A stretch of DNA of 64,000 nucleotides, from positions 310,765,137 through 310,829,136 of the forward strand of contig NC_057802.1 of assembly GCF_018294505.1 (NCBI RefSeq), written 5' to 3'. Positions within the stretch are counted from its first letter, which is position 1. Every line of letters starts with the position of its first letter. Positions 47,863 to 60,250 of this stretch are shown in pieces. Both the position numbers and the translations under genes were made by a program. Source of the stretch: Triticum aestivum (taxonomy: Eukaryota > Streptophyta > Magnoliopsida > Poales > Poaceae). Below the pieces are notes generated by a model. That model was not told where the DNA came from, did no database searches, and saw only the letters and a program-made list of their open reading frames with translations.

Positions 47863-50280
47863 CGATCCCAATGTGTGGTAGTAACTATCTTGGATCACAA
47901 ACACAGAACTCAGTTACTGAGGGTGGTTTCAATGAGACAACCCACCATGTACTCCTACATGGCCTCTCACCGCTACCTTTACCAAATCGTGTTCATACAC
48001 TTAGCTCTCAACAGTAGGACATGATGACCACATTCCAATTCATCCCCGATGAATCAGACCCGACACAACTCTAAGCATAGCAGGCATAACAAGCAAGCAT
48101 GAATGAGTAGGCACGTCATGGCTCAAACAATTCCTACTCATGCTAGTGGGTTTCAACTATTTACCGTGGCAAAGACAGGTCATGCAGAGGAAAGGGGTTC
48201 AACTACCGCAGCATGTAATAGTTGATTCGTTGTTGTCCTAATGCAGTAAAAGAGAGCAGGAGCGAGAGAGTGGGATTGTATCAGAGTGATCAAGGGGGTT
48301 TTGCTTGCCTGGCACTCCTGAAGATAGTAATAGCTCTTCATCGGTGTCAACGATCACAACGTCGGAACAACGTCCACTGAGAGGGAACAATACCGGCAAA
48401 CAAAGAAGGAACACAATCAATGCAATGCAACAGTATGATGCATGATCATGACATGGCAATATGATGTGATTTGAGCTAATGTAGCTAAAAATAGTTTAAA
48501 TGAAGTTGATTTGAACCAAAGGTTCAAATTCAAACTCCACATAAGGCATTTCAAATACCATTAATTCAAATTGTCATATACAGTAGCTTTAGGTTGCTCA
48601 AACATGCATGAAAATTCCATAAATAGATGCATTTAATTTTTCTGATCATTTTTCATATATAATTTATTTCATTTGGAGTTACGGCTGATTTTCTACAATT
48701 TTTAGAAGTTTAGGCATTTTTCCGGATTTTCTAATTATTTAGAATTAAACTAATGCCAGAAAATGAATTACTGCATCAGCACTACATCAGGATGATGTCA
48801 CCTAATCAATGGGTCAGCCCAGGTCTAACTGACCAGTGGGTCCCGCGTGTCAGTGACTAGACCAACTAACCTAATTAGAGTTAACCCTAACTAACTTGGT
48901 TAGCCGGGCGGGGCCCGCATGTCAGTGACCCAGGGGGGTCAAATCCCTTGTCAACCGGGGCTAATCCACCGGCGGCCAGACGCGGTGGCGAGGTGCGGGA
49001 TTCCTGCTCCGGCGACCAAATGGCCGGCGGAGGGCATCTACGTGATGCAGACACTCGTCTGCATCGAGTGGTGGCGGTGGTTGGGCCTGGGGTGGCCAGA
49101 GTAGTCGCCGGCGTCGACCTTGGCGGTTGCCGGAGCTCGGGTGAGCTCGGGGCCGAGGCTACGGTGGGCGAGGCGGCGCATGCGGGGCACCTACGTGCTC
49201 TACGCGGCGCGGGGAGGAAACTGGGCACGACGGCCGGACCGTTGGATGGTCGGGAACTCGGCGGCGGCGAGCACAGGTGGCGGCGCGTGCGGGTGAGCAT
49301 GGTGCGGCGACTACGATGCACGAGGGAGAGAACGGGGAGGGGGAGGAGGAGAAGCAGCTCACGGGGGAGTCGAAGGTGGCCTTGGCGAGCTTGGGGAGGG
49401 GCTGACGAGGTCGGGAAGTTGTCGGCGATCTTGGCGGCCGTGGTTGAAGAAGACAACGGGGAGAGCGCTCGGGGGCATCCGGCGACGCGTGGGTCGTCGG
49501 GGAGGCGTAGGCGACGGTGGCGGAGCTAGGGAACGTGGTGGTGAGGCAAGGCGGTGATGGTGGCTGCGGTGGCAGTGAGCGGCGGCGACGAGCGTGCTCG
49601 GGTGCACCGCAGGGAGAGAGCAGAGGAGGGGAGAGAAGGAGTGGATAGGCCAGAGGGGTCGGGGCGATTGGGTGGCGTCTCCAGCCAGCCTCCAGCGTTG
49701 GCGGAAGCAGGAGGTGGCTCGGGCGTCCGACTGGCGGGACCTGGAACACGACTGGCACGCCAGGTGGTGGGTTGGGTCGGCTACAGGGGTTTGGCCAGGT
49801 AAGTGGGCTACCAGGTAAACTCTCTCTCTCTCTCTCTCTCTCTTTATTTCTGTTTTCTATTTTCTGTCTTTGTTTTTGATTTATCAAAAATGCCAAACCA
49901 CTTTGTAAAATTCTCAAAATATTTGTGGGCACTTGTGAAATTATTTCCAACAGCCCTCAAATGCTTTCAAGATTATTTGGACATTTAAAAGTATTTATAG
50001 AATTTAAATGTCCAAATTCAAATACTTATAAGTTAATTCAAAAACCCAGAGTGTCCTAGAAAAGTGTGCACCATTTTTGGCAGAGGTTCTAGACCAATTC
50101 AAAAATGATGAACATTTATGAACGGCAATTTCAGGTTCATTGAAAATTATTTTAGTAAACCATAGTTGATTTAAGTGGTGCTGGGGGTTTATGCCATCCC
50201 CATTTCAAGTTTCAGAAAAATTTAAACATGATGCATCACTCTAGCTAGTCCTAATGCAAATGCTGACTAGGGTTGTGACA
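47863..50280. mobile_element. Truncated large LTR of a Gypsy-type element
   Basis: This 2.4-kb piece shows the composition series of a long LTR: mixed, then AT-rich (48480-48780), then a CpG-rich block (48900-49800), then AT-rich. It ends GACTAGGGTTGTGACA. The other end is cut at 47863 by the Copia LTR. Open frames of up to 263 codons in the GC block have no recognisable domain. A (CT)n run lies at 49821-49843. Orientation and family are uncertain. Confidence 0.6.
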
Positions 50281-52057
50281 AAACGGACGCGCGCTTTGTT
50301 CGCTTTTTGTCCTTTTGGATCGGCTCCCCCCTTGTCATCCGCCCCCTTTTACGTTTGGGTCGGTCGTGCGCCCAATGCGCAGAATTTTAAAAAGGCCCAC
50401 GACCATAGATCATGCCAGCGGCCATGCCATCAGCTACAGTTCATGTCGGCACCATGCGAGCGGCCGACATTCATGCCAGCCTCCAGAAAAACCACCACAT
50501 AGTTCATGCTAGCGCACTATCCAGCAACCGACACACATGCGAGCACACAAAAAAGGGGCAGGAGTTCAACCACGCCATCTCGGCCATGGCCATGCCAGCA
50601 CACTTGCCAGCATACAAAAAAAGGATGGAGCTCTCCTCCATAGATCACTCGTCATCAAACTTGAGCAAGTCGGCCTTCTTCTCGAACAAAGGCCTCTTCC
50701 TTGGGGACACCATGCTCAAGTCCACCTTCATGATCTCCACCCCCGTCATCATGCTAGCGAGCGCCACTTCTTTTGCCTTGGTCTTGGCATTGGCGACCAC
50801 AATCTTGAGCTTCTTCGCTTGCTTCTCCACCTCCATCTCGAGCATCTTGGCTTGCTTCTCTGCACTGAGCTCAAGCCTCCTCCTTTGTAACTCCATGAAG
50901 GCCTTCATTTGCTCTTCCTTGTCTTGCTGGCGCTCCTCCTCCCTCGTGTCCTTCTTGGTCATCATGCCTTACAAAGTGGTATGCAAGGCAATCAACCCTG
51001 CATCGTGCTTGTCCTCTTTCTTGGAGTCGGTCTTCCCCCACAGATGTGGCTTATCGCCTCCCAATGCTCCTCGGCAGCTTCCTCCCCTCCACGCGCCTTG
51101 GCAGTGGCATATTGCGCCTTGAACTTCTCCTCCCCGTAGATGACCATCCAACAATGGGTGAGGTTAAAGGACTTGCCTTCATGTTGGGCCTTGAATGTCT
51201 CCAAAGCTTGGAATGCCTACAAATGAATTACATGAATCATATGGGCAAATGGACATGGAAGTATATTGGCATATGGACATGCAAGCACAATGGAAAAGAA
51301 GAGGGACGCATGCATACAATATCTTTCATGGCGAGTCCGCTCATGAGACGTCCCACGATGCTCTCAAGGGTGGAACAAAACTTGTTGCACTCTTGTGTTG
51401 TATCATCCTCCATCGCTTCAAGACAGACACCCACCCGCGCTTGCTCTCCATTTGGTACGACGCGAACTTCTTGCGTTTATGAAACTCATGATGAACACGT
51501 AGCCAAAAGGTAGATACCTTTTGCTCGGCGCCAACCTTGGGGTCTTGTTCGATGTCCTTCCAACACTCACGAAGGAGTTTGTCCTCCAACATCATGTATG
51601 CCTTTGTCCGCTTGCTTTTGCGCCTCTTGTTTGCACCAGCTTGGGCGGTGAGCTCGTCTTTGAACGACGACTCCCCGTCGATGTCCACTTCATCTTATTC
51701 CTCAAGGCCATAGTCCTCCGGGAATTCATGGTCGAGCGGGAAGGTGTTGCCCATGCCGACTTGGTCTTGCATGAAGGTGTCGGCCATGAAGGGGGCTCGG
51801 TCGTCTTGACTTTGGGTCTCATCAGGATCGAGGGGAGCCGCGCCCACACCGCCTATGAAGGCACCAGCACCCGCACCACCTTCGAAAATCATGTTTTCGA
51901 TGATGAAACGGTTCGCCGACTCATCGTCTGTGGCCGACATTCCGTCGAACAGGTTGCGGGCGTCGGGATGCTTGTCGGCAGGGATCTCCCGCGGGCGTTT
52001 CCTCTGGCCCTCGGAGGATGATCCACCGGCCACCGGTGTGGCACTAAGGTCGATGGC
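50281..52057 (-). mobile_element. Probable Harbinger-type transposon fragment
   Basis: The segment between two LTRs is mostly one decayed minus-strand NAM/Myb-like ORF with about 360 bp of 3' flank. The flank contains repeated ATGCCAGC words and AAACGGACGCGCGC at its start. Such ORFs often accompany PIF/Harbinger transposases, but no transposase or clear terminal repeat is seen, so the class is inferred. Confidence 0.45.
50642..52057 (-). pseudogene. NAM-associated / Myb-SANT-like ORF, N-terminus cut off
   Basis: The frame enters from the LTR boundary and includes SEGQRKRPREIPADKHPDAR and an acidic serine-poor linker. The SANT-like part is KAYMMLEDKLLRECWKDIEQ...TFWLRVHHEFHKRK. After an intron (51317-51217, GTATGC...TTGTAG) come FKAQHEGKSFNLTHCWMV and a basic coiled coil (about 50965-50645) ending LLKFDDE. 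This order matches plant NAM-associated proteins (PF14303), which occur as DNA-binding ORF1 of Harbinger elements. There is an in-frame TAA near 51696, frameshifts near 51430 and near 50980, and the start is removed by the Gypsy insertion at 52058. Function is long lost. Confidence 0.7.
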
Positions 52058-53593
52058 TGATACGTCTCCAACGTATCTATAACTTTTTATTGTTCCGTGC
52101 TATTATATTACCTGTTTTGGATGTTTTATATGCATTAATATGCTATTTTATATGATTTTTGGGACTAACCTATTAACCTAGAGCCCAGTGCCAGTTTTTT
52201 GTTTTTTCCTTGTTTCAGAGTTTCGCAGAAAAGGAATACCAAATGGAGTCCAAACGGAATAAAACTTTCATGATAATTTTTCTTGGACCAGAAGACACCC
52301 AGGAGACTTGGAGTGCAAGTCAGAAGAGCCACGAGGCGGCCACAAGGGTGGAGGGCGCGCCCAGGGGGTAGGGCGCGCCCCCCAACCTTGAGGGCCCCTT
52401 GTAGACCCCCTGACCTAGATCTTCCTCCTATATATACTCTTATACCCCAAAAACATCCAGGGGAGCCACGAAACCACTTTTCCACTGCCGCAACCTTCTG
52501 TACCTGTGAGATCCCATCTTGGGGCCTTTTCCGGCATCCTGCCGGAGTGGGATTCGATCATGGAGGGCTTCTACATCAACACCATTGCCTCTCCGATGAA
52601 GCATGAGTAGTTTACTTCAGACCTATGGGTCCATAGCTAGTAGCTAGATGGCTTCTTCTCTCTCTTTGATTCTCAATACAAAGTTCTCCTCGATGTTCGT
52701 GGAGATCTATTCGATGTAATACTCTTTTGCGGTCTGTTTGCCGAGTTCCAATGAATTGTGGATTTATGATCAGCTTATCTATGAATTTTATTTGAATCTC
52801 CTCTGAATTCTTATATGCATGATTTGATATCTTTGCAAGTCTCTTTGAACTATTGATTTGGTTTGGCCAACTAGATTGGTTTTTCTTGCAATGGGGGAAG
52901 TGCTTAGCTTTGGATTCAATCTTGCGGTGTCCTTTCTCAGTGACAGTAGGGCCAGCAAGGCAGGTATTATATTGTTGCCATCGAGGATAAAAAGATGGGG
53001 TTTTCATCATATTGCTTGAGTTAATTCCTCTACATCATGTCATCTTGCTTAAAGCATTACTCCGTTCTTTATGAACTTAATACTCTAGATGCATGTTGGA
53101 TAGCGGTCGATGTATGGAGATAGAGTAGATGCAGAATCATTTCGGTCTACTTGACACGGACGTGATGCCTATATTCATGATCATTGCCTTAGATATCTTC
53201 ATAACTTTGTGCTTTTCTATCAATTGCTCGGCAGTAATTTGTTTACCCACCGGGTCTATTTTCCATCATACAAGTTTATGATCTACAATTCTAGTTTCCT
53301 ATTTACTTTATTTTGCAATCTTTACTTTTTGTTCCATAAACCAAAAATATTACTTTACCATTTATCCATCTCTATCAGGTCTCACTTTGCGAATAACCGT
53401 GAACGGATTGACAACCCCTTTGTCGCGTTGGTTGCAAGTTGGTGTTTGTTTGTGCAGGTATTCGGTGGCTTGTGCGTTGTCTCCTACTGGATTGATACAT
53501 TGGTTCTCAAAACTGAGGGAAATACTTACGCTACTTTGCTGCATCACCCTTTCCTCTTCAAGGAAAAAACCAACGCAAGCTCAAGAGGTAGCA
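52058..53593 (+). repeat. 5' LTR of the Sabrina-like element
   Basis: 1536 bp. The first 400 bp contain the GGGCGCGCCC palindromes and a TATATATACTC box near 52431. The rest matches the standard R/U5 text of this group (for example CAATCTTGCGGTGTCC). Confidence 0.87.
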
Positions 53594-53604
53594 AGAAGGA
53601 TTTC

Positions 53605-53622
53605 TGGCGCCGTTGCCGAGGA
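53605..53622 (+). other. Primer binding site, tRNA-Asp type
   Basis: TGGCGCCGTTGCCGAGGA lies eleven bases after the LTR end, with one difference from the usual Gypsy site. Confidence 0.88.
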
Positions 53623-53802
53623 GATCTACGCCAAGTCAAGACATACCAAGTACCCATCATAAACTCTCATCCCTCGCATTACATTATTCGCCATTCGCCT
53701 CTTGTTTTACTCTCCCCCACTTCTAAAAAGATTTTCGAAAAGATTCGCCTTTTCTTCACCCCTCTTCCGTTCGTCTTCTCCGTTTGCCCATTTGTCATCA
53801 CC

Positions 53803-54636
53803 ATGTTTGAAACTGGGGATGTTATCGCTGAAAATCTTGAGGAGAATCTTGAAACTTGCTCTCTGGATCCCGGAGCTGAAAAGCCTCCTAATTACAAAAC
53901 TAAAATCTTTCGTACAGGAGATGGTAATATCATTGGGAAAAGTATTATACAAGAATTCTTTGATTGTACGGGATCCTTGCCTATTAATAAAAAACTATTC
54001 TTTTTGAGACAAATTGTTATGCCGATGCTATTGTGGTGCTTGTTGAGAAATTAGAAAGAAAATTTGTGCATCTTCATCCTGCTTTGCAAACAGTGTTTTA
54101 TGAACTTCCTAAAATCAATCACCCTATAGCTAAAAAGATTGCCACTATTATTCTTATGCATGAATTTGATTTTATTATCCAAGAAGCTAGGGATATTTTT
54201 GATTTCTATAAAAAGGATGTCGAACATCCTTCATGATAAAGAAACTATGCGTAGTTTGGAATCTAGGGATTATCAATCTTATAGTGAAAATCTTAGGAAA
54301 AGGGTTGCCCATTCTGAGATCTCTCAATCTTTGTATCTTGAAACTTTTGAAGAATTTGATTGGATAACTAGAGGAATTTATGTAGGATTTAATAGGAATT
54401 GGTTGAATAAAATGATGAAGGAACCCGTTAGAAACGAGCTATGTATTTTATATGATGATATTTACGGGGATGATCCCGATTATGGGTTTATGAAGGTTAA
54501 GATTACCAATCAAAGTCCCTTTCATGATCTAAGTTCATCTACAAGGAGGGAGATAAAATAAAGAATAGAATTACTTAGACGAGTTTTGGAAGACTTGATG
54601 AGAAAAGAATTGAATACCGAAGATGATAATACTTAG
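53803..54636 (+). pseudogene. Gag-like ORF of the Sabrina-like element, disrupted
   Basis: The frame starts MFETGDVIAENLEENLETCS. It moves into another frame between about 54010 and 54225 and then returns to the original frame (ETMRSLESRDYQSYSE onward), so two compensating indels exist. A TAA at 54559-54561 cuts the last 24 codons, which otherwise end NTEDDNT at 54636. There is no zinc knuckle and no protease. Roughly 277 codons is short for Gypsy gag. I know this ORF only as the conserved protein of such non-autonomous elements; capsid identity is inferred from position. Confidence 0.65.
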
Positions 54637-56745
54637 ATCTATTCGTGTTTTATGCCTAGCTAACGGCGTTAAACAATAGCGCTTGTTGGGAGGCAACCCA
54701 ATTTTATTTTTGTTCTTGCTTTTTAGGTCCTTTTTTGCTTTGAATAAATCATCTAGTTTCTGGTTGGATGTGGTTTTGTGTTTTAATTAGTGTTTGTGCC
54801 AAGTAAGACCTATGGGATAACCTACGGTGATAGTTGATTTGATCTTGTTGAAAAACAGAAACTTTTGCGCTCACGGAAACAATTTTTTATTTTTAGCAGG
54901 AACGTGATAAAATACTGATTCTTTTTGCAGAAGATTAGTCAACAAATTATCTAGGATTTCCTAGTTTCTCAGGATTTTTGGAGTTACAGAAGTATTCGAA
55001 ATATTCAGATTGCTACAGACTGTTCTGTTTTTGACAGATTCTGTTTTTCGCGTGTTGTTTGCTTCTTTTGATGCATCTATGGCTACTATAGGGGGGTATG
55101 AACCATGGAAAAGTTGGAATACTGTAGATATTACACCAATATAAATAAAGAATGAGTTCACAACATTACCAAAAGTGGTGATTTATTTTCTTATACTAAC
55201 GGAGCTTACGAGATTTTCTATCGGAGTTTTGTGTTGTGAAGTTTTCAAGTTTTGGGTAAGGATTTGATGGACTATGGAATAAGGAGTGGCAAGAGCCTAA
55301 GATTGGGGACGCCCAAAGCACCCCAAGGTAATATTCAAGGATGTCAACGAGCCTAAGCTTGGGGATGCCCCGGGAAGGCATCCCCTCTTTCGTCTTCGTC
55401 TATCGGTAACTTTACTTGAGGCTATATTTTTATTCACCACATGATATGTGTTTTGCTTGGAGCGTCTTGTATGATTTGAGTCTTTGATTTTTAGTTTGCC
55501 ACAATCATCCTTGCTGTACACACCTTTTGAGAGAGACACGCATGAATCGTGATTTATTAGAATACTCTATGTGCTTCACTTATATCTTGTGAGCTAGGCA
55601 AAATTTGCTCTAGTACCTCAGTTATCTTTTTAGAGCACGGCGGTGGTTTTATTTTATAGAAATTGATGAACTCTCGTACTTCACTTATATTATTTTGAGA
55701 GTCTTTAGAACAGCAAGGTAATTTACTTTGGTTATAAAATTAGTCCTAATATGATAGGCATCCAAGAGGGATATAATAAAAACTTTCAGATAAAGTGCAT
55801 TGAATACTATGAGAAGTTTGATTCCTTATGATTGTTTTGAGATATGAAGATGGTGATATTAGAGTCATCCTAGTGAGTAGTTGTGAATTTGAGAAATACT
55901 TGTGTTAAAGTTTGTGAGTCCCGTAGCATGCACGTATGGCGAACCGTTCTGTGATGAAGTGGGAGCATGATTTATTTTTTGATTGTCTTCCTTATGAGTG
56001 GCAGTCGGGGACGAGCGATGGTCTTTTCCTACCAATCTATCCCCCTAGGAGCATGCGCGTAGTGCTATGGGTTTGATGACTTGTAGATTTTTGCAATAAG
56101 TATGTGAGTTCTTTATGACTAATGTTGAGTCCATGGATTATACGCACTCTCACCTTTCCGCCATTGCTAGCCTCTCTAGTACCGCGCAACTTTCGCCGGT
56201 ACCATAAACCCACCACATATCCTTCCTCAAAACAGCCACCATACCTACCTAGTGGCATTTCCATAGCCATTCCGAGATATATTGCCATGCAACTCTCCAC
56301 CGTTCCGTTTATTATGACACACATCATCATTGTCATATTGCTTTGCATGATCATGTAGGTGACATCGTATTTGTGGAAAAGCCACCGTTCATCATATTTC
56401 TTATACATCTCACTCTTGATTCATTGCACATCCCGGTACACCGCCAGAGACATTCACATAGAGTCGTATTTTGTTCTAGCATCAAGTTGTAATTCTTGAG
56501 TTGTAAGTAAATAAAAGTGTGATGATCTTCATTATTAGAGCATTGTCCCATGTGAGGAAAGGATGATGGAGACTATGTTTCCCCCAAAAGTCGGGATGAG
56601 ACTCCGGATGAAAAATAAAAAAAAGAAAAGAAAAGAAAAAGAGGCAAAAAATGAGAGAAGACCCAAATAAAAAATGAGAGAAAAAGAGAGAAGGGACAAT
56701 GTTACTATCCTTGTTGCCACACTTGTGCTTCAAAGTAGCACCATG
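54637..56745 (+). other. Non-coding interior of the Sabrina-like element
   Basis: Long T-rich and mixed sequence without believable ORFs. It contains GGGAGGCAACCCAATTTTAT and GCTTGGGGATGCCC repeats (about 55283 and 55356), and an A/G-rich AAAAAGAAAAGAAAAGAAAA tract (56617-56700). Such interiors normally run on to a polypurine tract and 3' LTR, absent here. Confidence 0.7.
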
Positions 56746-57251
56746 ACAAAGAAAAATGGCTCCCACCTCCACCCCGCCGCCACCTTAATCCTAGGCACCC
56801 ACCCCACCGGCGATCAACCCACCTGACCGTGGGTTTTCACATCTGATCGCACCATTCTCTCCGGCGCTTGTTTCTCTCTCTATTGGTTGTCTTCTCCATG
56901 GCGGTACACGCTTCCATCTCCTTGGGCTTGGACTTTGGCCCGGGGATGGACTTGGCGGCTGAGATCAAGCGCACGATCAATAGATCTGTGCACCCGACCT
57001 CTGACTCGGGTCATTTCATGATGGCGGTATCTTTTGCCCGGCACTCCTTCCGCTTGGATGAGGACAATGTTGGCCTCGCTCTTGAATCTGCCATTGGTGG
57101 TTATTGCTCTCATCTCAAGGTATCACACCTCAGTGATCGGGTTTTTTCTTTCATGGTTTCTTGCAAGCAAGTGGGGTTTTCTATTCTACACCAACGTAGC
57201 TTTGTTGCAATCAATTCAAGTATTATTTTCATCTCTGGGGCCATGGCGGCT

Positions 57252-60250
57252 GTGACGCCCGGGTAATCAGGCTACAGTAATCCCGCGTTAACGATGCCAC
57301 GTCACCTCGGTTACTGTTGATAATCTCGCATTAGATCGAAACGGATTCAAATTCAAATTTTGAATCTCCCCGTCAGCGGCTGTGAGCGCCTCCTCCTCTT
57401 CTTTCTTCTCACCGCGGTCACCGCCGCCCCCGCGCTGCCCCGCCTGACCCTCACGCACCGCCTCCCCCGCGCGTGGCCTCGCCTCCCTCTGCCGCTGCTC
57501 ACCCGTCGTCTCTCACGGCTGGCCTCGCCCAGTCCCGCACCTGCCGCGCCCTGGCGTGCTCGCGCCTCGCCAGCGTTGCTCCTGTCCGGGGCCGCGCCCT
57601 GCTCCCCCTCGACGCGTCATGCGCTCGTCGCTGGCGCTCCTCTATGAGTGTTCGTGCGTTGCCAAGCCATGGCTGCTTGTGCCACTGCCAGAGGGCCCTA
57701 CCCCGTTTTATTAGTAATAATCATGTTTAGTGCAATCACTAACTAGCCACTGGCCCGTGGGGTTCGTTTCACTAATTAGTCCAGACAACTAAAATAACCT
57801 TTTATATAATGTGTCCATGACATGTAGGTCCCAGCTGTAAATAACCCTTCATTCAAAATGTGACACTGACTGGTGGCCCCCGTGTCCTAATCAACCTAAA
57901 CAGAATAAACCTAAGTAACTCTAGTCTATGATATGTGGCCCCACATGTCTGTTGGACCAGTCAACTAGGACTGTTGACTGCTGACTCAATAGCCAGCAGG
58001 TGCCACCTGTCATACACATGCACACACTGCTGGGTACACTTCTGTGTACCCATAGCAGTACTTATATTTAATATTTTCGAATTAAAAGAATTTTAGAAAT
58101 TCCGATAAATGATTAAATCTTTATAAATTAATAGAAAATAAACCGTAGCTCGGATGGAAATACTTTGTACATGAAAGTTGCTCAGAACGACAAGATGAAT
58201 CCAGATACGCAGCCCGTTCGTCCGCCACGCGTCCCTAGCATAGCAAACACACAACTTTCCCCGTCCGGTTCATCTGTCCGAAAACGCGAAACACCCGGGA
58301 TACTTTCCTGGATGTTTCCCCCCTTCGTCGATATCACCTCCTACCGCGTTAGGGCACACCTAGCACCGCGCATTGTCTTGTCATGCACCGTCATGCTTAT
58401 GTTTGCATTATATTTATTGTTTCTTCCCCCTCTTCTTCTCCGGTAGACCCCGAGACCGGCGCTGATGCCACCTAGTACGACTACGTCACCGACGACCCTT
58501 CTCCCGGTACAACAGAGCTTCCAGGCAAGCCCCCCCCCCTTGATCACCAGATATCGCCTATTCTTCTCCATACAGCTTGCATTAGAGTAGTATAGCATGT
58601 TACTGCTTTCGGTTAATCCTATTCTGCTGCATAGCCTGTCATTGTTGCTACAGTTATTACCCTTACCTGCTATCCTACTGCTTAGAATAGGATGCTAGTG
58701 TTCCATTAGTGGCCCTACTCTCTTGTCCGTCTGCCATGCTATACTACTGGGTTGTGATCACTAGGGAGGTGATCACGGGTATATACTATATACTTTATAT
58801 ACATGACACATGTGGTGACTAAAGTCGGGTCAGCTCGTTGAGTACCCGCAAGTGATTCCGATGAGGGAGCTGAAAGGACAGGTGGCTCCATCCCGGTAGA
58901 GGTGGGCCTGGGTTCCTGACGGCCCTCGACTGTTACTTTGTGGCGGAGCGACAGGGCAGGTTGAGACGACCTAGGAGAGAGGTGGGCCTGGCCCTGGTCG
59001 GCGTTCGCGGATACTTAACACGCTTAACGAGATCTTGGTATTTGATCTGAGTCTGGCCATTTGGTCTATACGCACTAACCAACTACGCGGGAACAGTTAT
59101 GGGCACTCGGCGTCGTGGTATCAGCCGAAGCTCTTTTTGACGTCAGCGACGGAGCGGTGCGCGCCGGATTGGACTGGAACGCCTGCTAGGCTAGGTCTGC
59201 TTCCGGCCGCCCTCGCAACATGCAGGTGTGCAATGGGCGATGGGCCCAGACCCCTGCGCGCATAGGATTTAGACCGGCATGCTAACCTCTCTATTGAGCC
59301 TAGGTGGGGCTACGACGTGTTGATCTTCCGAGGCCGGGCATGACCCAGGAAAGTGTGTCCGGCCAAATGGGATCAAGCGTGTTGGGTTATGTGGTGCACC
59401 CCTGCAGGGAAGTTTATCTATTCGAATAGCCGTGTCCCTCGGTAAAAGGACGACCCGGAGTTGTACCTTGACCTTATGACAACTAGAACCGGATACTTAA
59501 TAAAACACACCCTTCCAAGTGCCAGATATACCCGGTGATCGCTCTCTAACAGGGCGACGAGGAGGGAATCGCCGGGTAGGATTATGCTATGCGATGCTAC
59601 TTGGTGAACTTACCATCTACTCTCTTCTACAAGCTGCAAGATGGAGGTGGCCAGAAGCGTAGTCTTCGACAGGATTAGCTATCCCCCTCTTATTCTGGCA
59701 TTCTGCAGTTCAGTCCACCAATATGGCCCTTTACACATATACCCATGCATATGTAGTGTAGCTCCTTGCTTGCGAGTACTTTGGATGAGTACTCACGGTT
59801 GCTTTTCTCCCTCTTTTCCCCCTTTCCTTTCTACCTGGTTGTCGCAACCAGATGCTAGAGCCCAGGAGCCAGACGCCACCGTCGACGACGACTCCTACTA
59901 CACCGGAGGTGCCTACTACTACGTGCAGCCCGCTGACGACGACCAGGAGTAGTTTAGGAGGATCCCAGGTAGGAGGCATGCGCCTCTTTCGATCTGTATC
60001 CTAGTTTGTGCTAGCCTTCTTAAGGCAAACTTGTTTAACCTATGTCTGTACTCAGATATTGTTGCTTCCGCTGACTCGTCTATGATCGAGCACTTGTATT
60101 CGAGCCCTCGAGGCCCCTGGCTTGTATTATGATGCTTGTATGACTTATTTATGTTTTAGAGTTGTGTTGTGATATCTTCCCGTGAGTCCCTGATCTTGAT
60201 CGTACACGTTTGCATGCATGATTAGTGTACGATTGAATCGGGGGCGTCAC
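57252..60250 (+). mobile_element. 3.0-kb solo LTR related to the LARD LTRs
   Basis: It starts TGTGACGCCCGGGTAATCAG, ends GAATCGGGGGCGTCACA, and is flanked by GCGGC (57247-57251 and 60251-60255). From about 58140 to 60250 it is, in opposite orientation, the same sequence as the left part of the LARD LTRs at 16336 and 24249. The first 900 bp are diverged and shorter, with a smaller GC block at 57380-57640. It is thus a different subfamily of the same long-LTR lineage. The small conserved reading frame is intact here (ends 59952). Confidence 0.93.
59776..59952 (+). other. Small conserved reading frame in LARD-type LTR, copy 3
   Basis: The frame runs MSTHGCFSPSFPPF onward and ends DDDSYYTGGAYYYVQPADDDQE (the last 20 residues are what other copies share) with the same stop position as at 16634. 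An in-frame upstream extension reaches 59641. Function is unknown. Confidence 0.45.

Larger units (their letters stand above)
52058..56745 (+). mobile_element. Gag-only Gypsy retrotransposon, Sabrina-like, 3' end interrupted
   Basis: The LTR is at 52058-53593, the tRNA-Asp primer site at 53605, a gag-like ORF at 53803-54636, then about 2.1 kb of non-coding interior. No reverse transcriptase or integrase is present, so it is non-autonomous. The LTR starts with the same TGATACGTCTCCAACG as the left-edge element but ends differently (GAGGTAGCA). The five bases before it are ATGGC (52053-52057). The 3' LTR is not in the window; the LINE that starts near 56746 appears to have inserted into the interior. 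Confidence 0.85.

Noticed and set aside
49159..49950. 263-codon minus-strand frame
   Set aside because: GC-block artefact in a truncated LTR; proline/serine/arginine-rich with no domain.
53209..53802. Upstream extension of the gag-like frame to 281 codons
   Set aside because: The first 198 codons lie in the LTR, primer site and leader; the credible start is ATG at 53803.
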